From Entomortierella parvispora (lineage: Eukaryota > Mortierellomycota > Mortierellomycetes > Mortierellales > Mortierellaceae), in contig OY752140.1 of the NCBI GenBank assembly GCA_963573315.1, positions 1,426,001 to 1,490,000 on the forward strand: a stretch of DNA of 64,000 nt. Reading direction: 5' to 3'. Positions 33,388-46,010 of the stretch are shown here, piece after piece. Position numbers and translations under genes: made by a program. Under the pieces are notes generated by a model, which had not been told where the DNA came from, ran no database searches, and saw only the letters and a list, made by a program, of their open reading frames with translations. Every line of letters starts with the position of its first letter. Within the stretch, counting starts at the first letter, position 1.

Positions 33388-36300
33388 ATGCCGCGACAGA
33401 CCTTCACCCTCAACAGGGACGACATCCCGCGCACCGAACCTGCCTACATCGGGTTCCTTCAAAGCAATGGTGTCTTGCCTGCGCTCGAGACCCCGCGCGT
33501 CCTGCCACAGAGTTCGCCCAGTCCCGAGGAACAGGACCTCGCCCCGCGTCAAAGCTTCGAGTATGCCTTTTCTGCCCTCACTCTCACCGAAGAGCAGTGG
33601 GCGTACTTGGACGACGAGGACCCGCTCTCACCACCCCCACCCTCGCCACCCCCACTCTCTCCTCCCAAGGTCCACGCCGTGGCTCCATCGGCCCAAGTCA
33701 CACTCCCCTCACTCGCAAAAGATGCAGGTCCTCGAGTATTCAAATTTTCTCCCTCGGTCCTTGCGCACCATGCCAATACAGCGTGTGAAAAGATGCTCCA
33801 TCTTAAAGGGGAGCAGCTCTACCTAGAGTCGCTGGAGTCAAAGTCAGACGTGGTTGACCCTGCTGACCCTGTCGTGATTGAACCGGAGACAATTTCCGAA
33901 GCTACCATGGCGCGAGGCGTCATCTTTGAGGCTCAACTGCAGGCCAATATCCGAAACCATGTAGACTGCAAGAAAGAAGGCGATGAGGACTCTCTCTTTC
34001 GACTGTCAACAGAACCAGAAGGCACAACCCTCTGCCAGGCCGTCTTCTCTCTCGATTCCGAATTTTATACCCCGGCGATGAAAAAGGCCGGCATCGTGTT
34101 TGGACATTTCCTACCGGATTTTATTCAGATAGTGCCTGGCTCATCCCGACCCGATGGCATTCGAAAGAAAAGGATCTTTATTATTGATGCAAAGTCGTCT
34201 TCTCATGTGAAGATTAGCCACCAGGTATGGCATACGTCAAGAGCATTTGGCAAATGTTCCACGTACTGAAGTTGACATGAATCCTTTTTGTTCCTAGTTT
34301 CAAGTCACGCTTTACGCAATCTTTTTGGGGCACTTGCTTCGAGTCAATAATCTGGACGATCTTGTGGAAATCGATCCTCAGGGGGGCGTCTGGTTACCGG
34401 ACAATGATGAACCAAAGACCTTTTCATTGGTCTTCATGCAACCTCTTGTTGAGAACTTTTTGTTCAACGAGCTCCCTGAAATCTTGTCAAAACCAAGAAG
34501 CGAGGCGGTATGGCATATCGACTACCCGTGCTTTCAGTGCGAGTTTCTACCGCAGTGCAAGGAGGATGCACGAGAGCAGATGACTCTTTCACTCATCCCA
34601 CTCTTGTCAAAAAAGTCGGCCACATGGATCAAGACCATGTTCAAATCACCTTCAACGAACTCTTCAGAGATCTGCGACTTGGAGGATTTGGTCCTCAACC
34701 ATGACCACATTACCCCTGTCAAGAGATCGGCATTTCGCAAAATTATGAAAGTGGACAGCCATGGCAAGAGTCTAATGATATCTTCGTATCGTGAACAGAG
34801 AGTGAAGGTAACCCTTGCGCAATGATATCAAAGTTTTACTCCATTGTAAAGAGAGAGAGAGCGGAGTGGACATTCTAACTGCCGAGTACCCTTCTACTTC
34901 GTAGGTCATTGCCTCCCGAACGATGGACCTTCCAAGGCTATTCCAAGACCGTCTTCTCATCAACCTTGCGATTGATCCTATGACGCTTTTGCCCTTCGCG
35001 TACTCTCTGGACTTGTTCAAAGGGAATCAGTTGGATGCCTATAAATCAGCGGCGGACGTAATCGATTACTCGCCACACGATTCTGACGATCGGATTTCGG
35101 CCCATTGGCGTTTGACTACAGAGTTTGTGGACACTCTCCATGAATGGCTCGTTCTAGTGTCTGAGCTTCCTCGACCCCCAATTCTCTCAGTCTTTACGTA
35201 CAGCCAGTCTACTTTGGACGACCTCTATAGTCTCCTCCTCAAGGTCATCACCATCACTTCGGATATCTCCTGGGCACCGGTGACAAAAGATCGGGCACTT
35301 TCCATTCTCGTGAATCTGTATCAGGACCCTAGTTTCCTAACGCTGACGGGAGGTGCAGGCGTGAATGTGCAATTGCCCGATCTGTTAGCTTTGACCCAAG
35401 GCTATAAAAACATGAACCCGATTTTCGACAAGCGGCTATTCTGCATTGAGAATGCGATCCATTCTATGCTCGTGTTCCCTGTGATAGGAAGGCCAACCTT
35501 CAAAGATGTCATGGCTTTCTTAGTTGACTCGGAATCTCCACTCATCATTGATGACCGGGATCGTGATGATGAAGGCTTTCAGCCTGCAGAAATTTACAAG
35601 ACGTGGAGAAGTGGTAGCCGAACAAAAGAAAGCTGTGAGTGAAGAACTGTGTTTCTTTGTTTCTGATATTAATGCCTTTGCTAATACTTTTATTATCATC
35701 ATCCTGCTAGTCAAAAAAGGGTTCACAAACTGGGCACAACAGCAGAGTTTGATTCTTCTCTCCCTCTACGCCGTTCTTAGACAGGGAGGTGAAGATTTGG
35801 GCGCATTTCTTGTGGTTCCTCAGGCACCCTTCAAGCTTCGTCCCCTCTTCAAAATCCATCATACAATCCTGGCGCAATTCGCGTTTTTCCTTCAATGGGA
35901 GGCCATCACGCGTGCGGAGAGGCTCCGGACGATGCGCGTTTTCTCCACGAACGAAGAGTCGTTCCAGAGGCAATACGTGTTCGAAATCCGTTTCCTTGAA
36001 CGGCATGTGGGTCCTTTACCTGGATCGTCCCCCAGGTCACGAGTTTCGACCACACCCCTGACTTCGCGCACCTCGGCCTATTATGGAAAATTTGAGATTA
36101 CCAGTCGACTTAACGCGGGGGTCTTTGATTCGCAGGATTTCCCAAGCTGGATCCTCAGTCCCAACACGGCCGAGGTAAGATCCTTGTCCTTTTTGACTAC
36201 AACATCATCAGGTCCATTCCATCCTTCTTGTTTACGGCTACTAACAGAGAGGACGTTGGTGGTTTTATATCAGGGCGAAAAATCAAGGATGCGTTTCGAT

Positions 36301-38420
36301 GATATAAATGCCATGCTACGACCATTCGGCCGAGGAACGCCCTCTATCGTGTCCGTCACATATTTTGATCCGAATACCAACATTGCGTATGTGAAAGGCA
36401 CCTACGAAAATATGACTGAGGTCCTTGGTCTGCAACCGGGTGAAACATATATTCTGGAGCGGCGCGAGTATAACCCAACGCTGATCAATGCCATGGACAA
36501 GCTAGTGGAGATGAATGCCAAGAGTCGGCTGTTCCTGGTAAGGCTACTCCTGCTGTCCCCCTCCTTGGAACATAGCTTTAGTCTGTTTTAACGCACGTTA
36601 CTAACTGTACATTTGCTCCGCTCCTCAAGGAATTGATGGAGGACCCAAATAAATGGGGTCAGAAGAATCCGGTGGGCTTTGAAGATGTCTTTGTCGAATC
36701 CATCTCCAGCCCAGCCCGAACGTATGACTTTACAGTCTCTCAGGAACAAGCATTCTCCAATGTCGTCAGTAACCGGCTGCAAATCATCTGGGGACCTCCG
36801 GTAAGAGCCACCGACGTGGTTTGCTTACTTGCTTGCTTTTTAAAAAAACCACAATTATTCTGACGCTTTAACTTTGAATTAGGGGTCTGGTAAAACGCAC
36901 TTCTTAGCGTTGACAGTCTTACGAATGGTCGATATTTTGAATAGCTTGGCCGCAAAGGGTAAAGGACAAGGTGTTCAAACCATTGTCCTAACTGCATTTA
37001 CGCATGCTGCCATCAACAATCTGGCTGCCCGCGTGGCCGAGCTGCATCGAGATATTGCGCCAAGACCCGGATCCGAGAATGTAGTCGGACGGTTGAATAT
37101 TTACCGTTTGGGATCAATTACAACGCCAAAGATGGAAGGGCTATCTTTGACCGAACCAAGAGATTTGGCAAGAGTCAGTTTCTCTGCCTCGGATAATGTG
37201 GTTAGAATTATCTGCGGTACAGTGTGGCAGATCCGTAAGGTTTCACACTCGACTACCGGCGTGAACTACATGCAGAATGTCCAGATGTTGATGATTGACG
37301 AAGGCAGTCAATTGCTGTCTGCGGATGCTGTCCATGCGATCGAGTGCCTCGATCCAAAGAAAGGCCGATTAATCGTTGCAGGAGACCATCTGCAGTTAGG
37401 CCCTGTCATTGCTGGAGATTATCCGAAATCGGATAACGCAGTCGATCCCACTGGATCCATCATGAGGAACTTGATGCGAAAGAGGGACAACACCCCGATT
37501 TCACTACATTGGGTTGAGGGAGCTTCCACTGATGAATCACCTTGTACAAGGCAGCTGAAGGATAACTTCCGAATGGTATAGCAGGAAAAGGACTATTATC
37601 TGTTTTCCGAGTCGTCGTGGTGCTCTTGTTTGCTGACCAATTTCATTTGTTTCTTCCCCACTAGAACTTGCAACTTGGCACGTTTATGCAGGCCATCTAT
37701 GGAACGGAGTACAAGGTCATCAACCCGGACAAGTCTCTGCCTTACAGTGGAACGTTCTTGGGGGCTTCGTTACCGAGAGAGATTCGACACATTCTGGATC
37801 CTGAGCGGTCAGCGATCGCGGTTGAGCTTCAGGTCGAGAAGGGGGCTTCCGGGACAAATATGTCCAAGCTCAAGACAGATAGCAGAGCGGCGGCTTTCTT
37901 AGAGGCGGTGTTTGTGGCGGGCATCGTCGAGGGTTACTTGAAAACGGTCGGGACACAGACTCTCTCGAGTGTGTTTGTCGCGGTTCCCCATCATATCCAA
38001 CGGCAAGCCATCCTCAACCAGATGAATATAACGGCGCTGATAGAAGAGTACCCGCACATCCAGCTCAAGGTGGACACGATTGAGAAGATGCAAGGACAGC
38101 AGGCGGATCTGGTCGTGGTCTGCTTTGCTTTTTTTGACGAGTCGATGCTGGTAGGAGAGCTCGAATATATGTACTCTGTCCATCGTTGGGTCGTGGCGTT
38201 GTCTAGAGCTCGTTGCAAGACTGTCTTGATGATGACGCCCGAGTTGCGGTCACCAAAGCTCTTGGGCGGAGTCGGTAAGACCAAGGCGAGTAGTCTGGAG
38301 AGTCTGGACGGATGGGGGCTCTTGCAGGCGTTTGAGAAGTACGCTGTGAGTCTGGGCGGCAAGCTAGAATTGCCCATTAACGAGGCTTTGCTTTGTGAGG
38401 TTGGGATGGATGCATTCTAG
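33388..38420 (+). CDS. Cas4/RecB-like nuclease fused to a UPF1-like helicase
   Basis: Eight exons: 33388-34224, 34298-34807, 34905-35634, 35711-36174, 36274-36537, 36630-36800, 36883-37575 and 37665-38420 (1474 residues). Residues about 120-370 form a PD-(D/E)XK nuclease: PDF with Asp244, IIDAK with Asp267 and Lys269, and an iron-sulfur type Cys set (Cys133, then Cys357, Cys360, Cys366) arranged as in Cas4 and Dna2. A middle part starting LINLAIDP recalls the RNase H-like segment of bacterial TM0106-type proteins. The C-terminal superfamily 1 helicase has Walker A GPPGSGKT (990-997), MIDEGSQ (Asp1131-Glu1132), GDHLQLGP, and VALSRAR near 1400. Likely a DNA or RNA processing enzyme; it resembles Dna2 in layout but is not clearly Dna2. 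The 99-nt intron at 36175-36273 has no stop and could be retained. Confidence 0.87.
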
Positions 38421-39423
38421 GAAACCTGACCCATAGCAAAGGATTGAAATAAAAAGAGGGCAGAGCCATGCTTTGTGCACGCACCTGAAGGCACACAGGG
38501 GGACGTCTCACACGTAACAAAAATCGATAGATATGTAGTCCGTGTCAAAGCGGAAACTGATTTCGGATTTTGGCCCAAAGCTCAGAAATGGCTGTGCTGT
38601 TTGTGTTACATGGGCTGAGCCTCGTTTATTTTGCACGTTTGTTTGGTCGTCGATAAGAGGGTGGGTTTATCAGAGCAGAAGAGACATGCAAAATGGCCAC
38701 TCTTCAAAGATAAGGCGGGGCTTGAAGGGCCAGTTGCTGCTGATCGGCCGCATCGCAGCCAATCACGAAGTTGTCATTCCAGGGGGAGGACGATTGCTAT
38801 TTCTGGTTTGCACTTTGGAGGGGATGAACGATCAAGTCCGGACGATGCGGCCCATACCCAGATGCCCTTACGAGGGCAAGAAGACCATGCCGAGGATGGC
38901 CTACGTTGGAGCGATTCAACTCGCCTTTGAAAACGCTCGGCCTATCTCCCTTGTCTTCTTCTTACGCAAGTCCGAGATAGGCCAATGGACCTACAGTACT
39001 GCTCAAGGATAAGCCACGTCGGCCGTTCGGTCGGTCGTTTTGTTTGCAATGCACCGAGGTTGCGCAGGTTTCTCTGGATATGAAAATGTCAAGGACAAAA
39101 GACGCTGTTATCTTTGCACTCAAGGCTCATTGTCCTGCCCCTCCGCCAAATACACACCCCGACTGGGCCAACGGGCTTCTAGCAGGATCTATCTCTGGCA
39201 ACCTCTATCGATAGTAGATACCACGTTGCGCAGATCTGATTCTTAGCAAGTTGCCAATGACGAGGGGGACCCAGCAACCAAAAACAACAACAAACCCCTC
39301 CTCTCATCCTTCATCCCTCTTCTTCTTCTTCTCCTTCTCTTTCCTCTCTTCCCCACAACAACCAAAAACCAAACACCCCATCCATCTCATCCATCACTCC
39401 CTCTACACAAACACACCACCATC
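38421..39423. other. intergenic region
   Basis: One kilobase without a recognised gene. A frame at 38542-39012 is open, but its composition and lack of homology marks argue against coding. The last 150 bp before 39424 form a CT/CA-rich leader. Confidence 0.55.
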
Positions 39424-39687
39424 ATGTCCATGATCCGCAACGCTTTCACCAAGGTCGCCCCCACCGCCACCCGCTCCATCTCCAACTCTTCAAAGACCAA
39501 TAACGCCTCGGTCACCCTTGGTCACGTCGCCTCCATGGCCTCCGAGTCTGCTGCCCCTGCCTCGTCTTCTGCCAAGACCCTCAAGACTGTCGCCTACACT
39601 GTCCTCGGAAGCACTGCCCTCGTTGCCGGTGTCTCTCACCTCTTGAAGGATGAGGTCGTCTACTGGACCCCTAACGTCCGCAAGTAA
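39424..39687 (+). CDS. small mitochondrial membrane protein, unknown
   Basis: A single exon of 87 residues. The N-terminal 25 residues (MSMIRNAFTKVAPTATRSIS) are basic, hydroxylated and free of acids, a classical mitochondrial targeting sequence. After an Ala/Ser-rich linker there is one transmembrane segment (TVAYTVLGSTALVAGVSHLL, about 56-75) and a short polar end, KDEVVYWTPNVRK. Codon use is strongly C-biased and the ATG context (CACCATCATGTC) is good, suggesting high expression. This layout is typical of small subunits of respiratory complexes or ATP synthase, but I do not recognise which one. Confidence 0.75.
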   Translation: MSMIRNAFTKVAPTATRSISNSSKTNNASVTLGHVASMASESAAPASSSAKTLKTVAYTVLGSTALVAGVSHLLKDEVVYWTPNVRK

Positions 39688-40031
39688 AACAAGGACAAGA
39701 ATCAAGGCCTCTCATCATTCACACAAAACAAAGCACTACATACTCTGCTATGTAAATATACCCTATCCAAATCATAGACAATAGACATCATAAAAACAAC
39801 GCGGATAACACTGCACCCCCACTCACTTCAAACACAACTACAATCAAACGTTTCTTGCATGCCAATTGCTAATTGATTGAAACTACGCAGGTCTACCCAG
39901 GCGTGGTAGTGTGTCCAGTTTTCATAACTGTGACTATGAAGAGCGATTTGGATTGCAAAGTTAATGAATGGGAAGAAGAGGAGTGTTTTTAATGAGGGAT
40001 GGGAGTGGTCTGTGAGATGCAGAATGATGCT
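39688..40031. other. convergent 3' flank
   Basis: 344 bp between the small mitochondrial gene and the tetraspanin stop. AT-rich; no gene seen. Confidence 0.6.
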
Positions 40032-42351
40032 TTACTCTTCCTTTTCTTCCTTGAAGCTCTTCAACCCTGGTCGAGCAGAGCGCAACATGCTATCGACATG
40101 ATTTGAGCACAAAAGTGCCACGATCATGATAAAGAGCTGAAGAGGGATGATTGAGAATGATGTCGTCCAGCTGGTGGTCAGCACATCTCGTTCGTACTCT
40201 CTGTACTTGAACTGACACCCTGGCAAGTTGATCATGGGGAAGCAACGCATGTCGTATTCACCGTTCGAAATAGGGCTGATGAACCCACAACATTTGAACT
40301 AACAAAGGGATCAAAAGGCTCCTTTGTTAGAATCGACCATGATGGAGGAGAAAAAGAGAAAGAATAATAGCTGAGAGTCAATCCCCTTTGGGGGGGGGGG
40401 GGTTCTATCCTTCTTTACCTGACGCTGAACAAGAAGACGTTGATCCCTCGTGTAATCGTGGATCCACTCGTCGCGTAGACGCTGGTTCAGATGATTCTTC
40501 TCGCGACGGAAGGCGATATACCCCACAGATACATATAACGCGAACACAGCCCACAGCAAAGTCGTATAAATCGTCAGCAAACTCCTGTTTTCGCGAAAGA
40601 TACCCAAGAATCCGATTAAGGCACTTGCAACAGCCACTACCGATCCCGCAAGCGCCACTAAAAAAAAAAAGAAAAAAGAAAAGGATAAAAATAAAAACAA
40701 AGAAGAGGAGGGGGCGAAGTCAGTAAGTGCCCACCGGCATCCCTTCAATATCCAAATCGAGGATCCAATCGTTTCCCATGGTGCCACCAACGTGGAAAAC
40801 AACAAAGGGAAGATATTCCTTACATATGATTAGATTGCTGTGGAACTCCATCATGACTGCTGCATGCTCAAGCCCTGCAACAAAGATAGAATCGACCGAG
40901 GCGTTAGTGTCTCCATTTTGGTACTTTTAGGACGGGGAGAGGTTCCCTGCAATTGCTCCTGTAACAGATATCTTAGCCTAAAAAAAATCACTCTTATTCC
41001 TTGCCGATCCAATTGAGTTCTTTTTTTGTTTTGTTTTGATCCTTACGATGTGTCAAATAGCCCAGGGAGACCACTAGCACGGCACAAGAGTATGCCAGGA
41101 GAAGGGTTGTCGAAAGCAAGAGCATCCATTTCGATTTTGTCCAGCGTCTGTAGAAAGGTTCCTCGCTGTACTGCTTCTTCATGACGGCCTGGTACGCTTG
41201 CCACCGTTGCGCCAAAGCATCCAATGTCAGGTCTGACTGCGTCACGTTGTAGTTGTTATCTGTGCCGGGGCCAAAGTTGTGTGAGGATCGATGTGTAGAA
41301 CTCAGACTGTTGGTGTTGTTCGTGTAGGTTCCTACGTCCCCAGATCCTTGTGAGGAAGGTCGCTTCGCAAAAGGTGATGCCGGCCTGGTCAATCCATCAA
41401 CAGAAAAACGATTGCTATTGTTGTTAAAGGAGGAGGAGGGTGGTGGCGGCATATAGCTTTGGAGATTGGTGGTCTCATCCACTTGGGACACTGGTGCAGA
41501 AGGGTATGGCCGTTGTAATGATGAGGAGGTCATAGGCCCTGTTGCAGACAGGTAGGTCGCTTGCTGATACTGCTGTGATGGGGTTTGAGGCCGTGGTTGT
41601 TGTTGTTGCAGCGGTACAGCGGAGGATCGTGCAGAAGGTATTGTCGGTAATGAGCTGTGCATGTTTGTAGGAGACTGGCTTTGCTTCAGGATCGATTTGG
41701 GGATGGCAGGAGAAGAAAGAGTGGAAGAGGATCCGCCAATGGAAGAAGAAGAGTTGTTGGATCGTTTGCCAGAGGCTGAGGTGGGCGATGCCTGCTGCTG
41801 TGACGGGATGACAGGCGAGGAAGTCGAGCTGCTTTGGAGAGTTTCCTTGCTCAACGTTTCTTTGCTCCCGCGCTTGAACAGGTTGTTTAGGATGCGTTCC
41901 CGGGGCGACGGGGACAGAGTCGAAGATGATGCATAGGGCGGGTTTGGTTGGTCAAGAACAGGGCTTGAGATATCACGGTCTGGAAGGGACAGATCCCGGT
42001 CTGTCGAGAATGACTGGTTGATGAAGTCGAGATAAGGAGATCCTGCTGTTGCCAATTCTCCTGTGGAGCTGCATTGAATAATGAGCAAAACATGGGCAGA
42101 ATGTTGTCAGCGCGGTGGTTTTTTTTTTCATGCACTTGGTTCTCTTCTGCCTGCCTTGCTCTTCCTTGGGGAGGAGGTTGGGCAGGGATCGATCACAAAA
42201 GGTTGGTTTGCCTCGATCCTTTGAACACCAGGTTTATAATCTTTTCGTCGATCTTGTCGCCCGTTTTGCAGATCTGTCAGCTTTACCTCTCGTGCCCATA
42301 AGCTGAGCCATCGCTGCTACTGTCTCCAGTCCGGGCAGCGTTGTATGTCAT
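40032..42351 (-). CDS. tetraspanin with a long disordered N-terminus
   Basis: Five exons on the minus strand: 42351-42287, 42068-41047, 40874-40824, 40657-40419 and 40298-40032 (547 residues; all phases fit). Residues 1 to about 330 are Ser/Pro/Gln/Asn-rich and disordered. Four transmembrane segments follow: KWMLLLSTTLLLAYSCAVLV, then LAGSVVAVASALIGFLGIF, then LLTIYTTLLWAVFALYVSV, and last IIPLQLFIMIVALLC. The loop between the third and fourth contains FKCCGF, the CCG signature of the tetraspanin large loop, with two further Cys. Tetraspanins organise membrane microdomains; fungal ones affect growth and infection structures. The first exon is short and was chosen because MTYNAARTG joins in phase. 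A run of 13 G lies in the fourth intron near 40390. Confidence 0.83.
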
Positions 42352-45300
42352 TTCCGGGTATCGTTTTGCTCTTCAATAGTTATCGTCTCCTAGTTAAAAT
42401 TGTTCAAAGGTTCCTTGCACTGATTTCTAAAAAGATCCTGTGGTTGGTCGGGCGGGGAATCAAGGGGAAAGGGGGAGGAAGTACAGTAAGGGGAGTGAGC
42501 AGCCGTTGGAAAAGAGGGCGGATGAGCAGATGCAGGAAGGATCAAGAATCGATGTTGGGTCAATCCAGGAGTGGAGCGGTTGGGTTGAGAGAGGGTTCAA
42601 GACGGGGGGTGCTGTGTTTTGATGAAGGGATCAAAAGAAGGGAAAAGTGAAAAGAAAAGAGAAACCAAAAGTGGACTTTTGATTCCCTTCTCCCTTCTGC
42701 TGCTGGCTAATTAGCGAACAAAGTTGCACAACAATCAAACCAGACCGCCAATTGCAACTTCTGGCTGCTGGGTTCCCTGAACGTGCTTCTTTTTGCTCAG
42801 CTCTTTTTCGTCCTTTGGAGATCTGGGCCATTGTTGCTTTGCTCACGGTCCGCAGGGAACACACCTCTTCCCCCCTGGATGTCTCTTGTCTTCTGCCTTA
42901 TCGCTAATTGATCATTCAATTGGCCATTCACCACCTCTTTCTCCCGTCAAAGTCTCACGTTCGGTACCGTGCACTGTAATGTCTTCGTGCTCATTATTGT
43001 CCCAAAGACTTTTAGGGATACAAAGGAACCCCGTCTTGTACCCTGCTTTCCTCATGTGAACACGAGGAAAGGAGGAACCGTCATTCATGTGCTGACCTCA
43101 GGGCGCCGTTTTTCATTTTGTTTTTGGAATTGTTTCTTTACTATCTCCTCCAAGGCAAGAGGATATTAATATTGGATCCAAAGAAGCAAACAAACCTCAA
43201 CGGTTCTCACTCTCTCTCTGCCGTCATGGATAGCAGCTGCAGTGCCACCTGCTGGAAAACCAGTCTAAAAGAAACAACAATAACCGCGACAATTGTTCAG
43301 AAACGATAATTCAACGCCGATCCCTGTTCTCCAGGCCGATCAATGTACAAGTTACTTGGTGTGGTGTGCGGCGGACCCTGTCTTCTGTCTTAACAAGATG
43401 GGCTACATCATTCCCGGGTTTTCTTAAATCCCTTCATGAGGTGTAATGAAACCAGCGGGTTCGCATCCTTCTACGAGCCACTTTTTTTTTGCTCAGGTAC
43501 AGTACATTGGGGCGCCAGGAGAAGAGAGAGCACGCTCATTTGTCCTTTCCTGCAAAGAGCAGACAGCAGGGCAAGGGATTGCAGATAGAGGTGCAGCGTG
43601 TATGGACTGGTGGACTTGATCCATTGTGCAATCACTTTTTTTGAGGGCAACAACAGAACGCGCTTCCCTCCCTCCCACTCGGAGCTCATTTGTTTTGAGC
43701 CACAGCGAGCAAACAAACCGAATCAGTCGAGACAAATGATAAAAAGAAACCGACAATAACAATTACGACTTGCTCTCGTCCAGAATAATAGATGCAGTAT
43801 CCTGACGACAGTCATCGAATGGACACTAACAACTAAAAAAAGCGATCTTGAATGATCCTGTATTCTTCAGGACAGCGGTCATCGGGCAGGAGCAATTGGG
43901 CCAAATACTAGCTCCTCTTGACCCGAGAAACGTTACAGATGTGATTTGTCGGTAAGCCATTGTCCCTGAAAGATCACAATGCCTAAAACAATGAAAATGA
44001 ACAACCAGTGGCCAATCTCCCTTCCTAATTATCCGGATCATGAGAACGAAGTTGGGATTGAAAAAAAAAAGTTACAGAACGGGAGAGCATCGAATCTCGT
44101 TCTCTTGTTCTCTTGTTTCTGTGCATCAAACCCCGTCTGTTCTCGAGAATAGCAAACAAGGTGATTGTTGGATTGTCAGATTACTGTAACAGAGCTCCCA
44201 CACAGGCAGGCAGAGCGAGAAAGAGAGAGAGGTTGCCCTTTTTGGAATGTGGGAGCAGGGGCCTCGGCCGGTTTCGTTGTAGGTCTTTGCCCAGGTAGGT
44301 TTACCCACAATTGCCAGCTTCTTTTGATTCCAGGACAGCAATAAAAATGTTCCCGATCTCCTTTCTCAGATCGTTGTCTTCCTCCGGGCTTCTTGTTCAA
44401 TCTGCGATGAAATCCTGTTGGAGTGGCGACTGGAGTGCCTTTGGCACCGCTACGGTCAGCCCGGGCCCGCGGCCAATGGCTGCGGTTAGAGTATCAGTGT
44501 TCATCGGGGATGTTGACATGATTACCTACTCGTCCTTCCTTTTTTTTTTATCTTTGTCTTGTTGATACACAAACGATACCCAGCTGTTGGCAATCGAAAG
44601 AGCAGAAGATTTTTTCTATGGATGCTTTGTACGCCACTTGGACAGATAGTCCTGAGTGCTTTGCAGGCGTGGTGACACTGGGATCCAGGTCGGCATGATT
44701 GCTTCATTCGCTGCCTACCTCTGTTTCTCCTCGGGAAAGGACAATCGTTCTCAATCCCTTGTCTCCCACTTTCCAAGAAAAAACCCGTTTCCACCAGAGA
44801 TAAATGAAGGTGTTTCCACGAACAACAATGTCTCGCAGACAAAAAAATGGATAGAAGGGTCCTTTTTGATCAGGTTTTGCAGCGCTGGGATGGGTCCCGG
44901 GGTTCCAATGGGTGCGGTCTGTGGGAGTTTGGGCACTGCTGAGCTGATTTCGCGACGGCAAGGCCACTGTTCCCACATCGTCCGGCCTCTAGCCATCTTG
45001 GGACTGAGAGGGTCCTGCGCCTCGGTTGGTCAATGGGCATTTTTTTGTCTTTGCGACTTTCTATTTTTACACACACACAATAGAAGCACCGCACACCACC
45101 ACCCACGCGCGGATGGACAGCAGCAGCAGGAATGAAAGAGCAGAAAAGAGTATAATACTCTGCTGTAATTAAGAGGGACCAAGGTCCGACGGGGCAGTGT
45201 GCTTTGCCCTAGAAGGTTTTCATCTCTGTCGTCAGGGGGTCAGGCAGGAAGGACAAACGAAAGAGAAAAAGAGAGAAAGAGAGAAACACACAGAGAGAGA

Positions 45301-46010
45301 ACGAGGAAGGGCATGTCGGTCAATGTCGACCCACCCGAGCGTGGTTTCTGTTACAGCGTGTGCATTTGCCTGCCCCTGTCTGACTTGCAGACTTGCACAA
45401 ACATCACACGCCATCCCCAACGACCTCTCTTTCCTCTTCTCTCTCCTCTTTCTCTCTTTCTCTCTCTTTTCCGTCAGTTTGCATCCAAAGTCGCCCTATT
45501 CTCCTTACCTCCACCTTTCTTCCTCAACCTCCTCCTCCTCTCGCTCGACTTCATTCCTCCACCTGCGCTGCTGCGTTCCACCTTTTGTTATTATTGTTTA
45601 TCTTGCGTATTCTTTGTTTGCTCTCATTCAGCAATTGCACCGTTGAACAAAGAGAAAAAGACGAGACACAGAAACCCCTTCTTTCGTGTCTCCCCGCAGT
45701 CTCCCTCCCCTATTCTTCTTGCTTCAGGCATCCCGCCCCTCTGTCGCGACATTGCCATCCGTGTCTGATCCCATCCAGGTTCGACCCTTTCTGACACCAA
45801 TCCGGATCTGGCCATTCGTCTGGACCAGTCAACAGGCGCTGTGCCTGAATCGGTTTCTCCGTCGCATGTACTTACTCTTTGGTGCTCCCCTCTTACCTGT
45901 TTTAGCGGCCTCCAGCTGGACTGAAATTGCCTCGCACTCTTCGAAAAAACAACACCCGCCAGAGCGATAACAAAACAGGATAAGACCGCTCTCCTTCTCC
46001 TTCTTCAGCC
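42352..46010. other. 3.66-kb divergent intergenic region
   Basis: The longest gene-free stretch in the window, between the start codons of the tetraspanin (minus) and the GT2 gene (plus). I saw no convincing exon, tRNA or repeat family member on either strand. The last 700 bp before 46011 are strongly pyrimidine-rich and probably form the GT2 promoter and leader. Confidence 0.5.

Noticed and set aside
38542..39012. Open plus-strand frame of 156 codons
   Set aside because: Base composition is even across codon positions, no domain is seen, and there is no splice or start context; treated as chance.
40390..40402. Run of 13 G as a possible quadruplex or regulatory element
   Set aside because: It is a single homopolymer run inside a tetraspanin intron; more likely slippage. 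It also may be a sequencing-length artefact.
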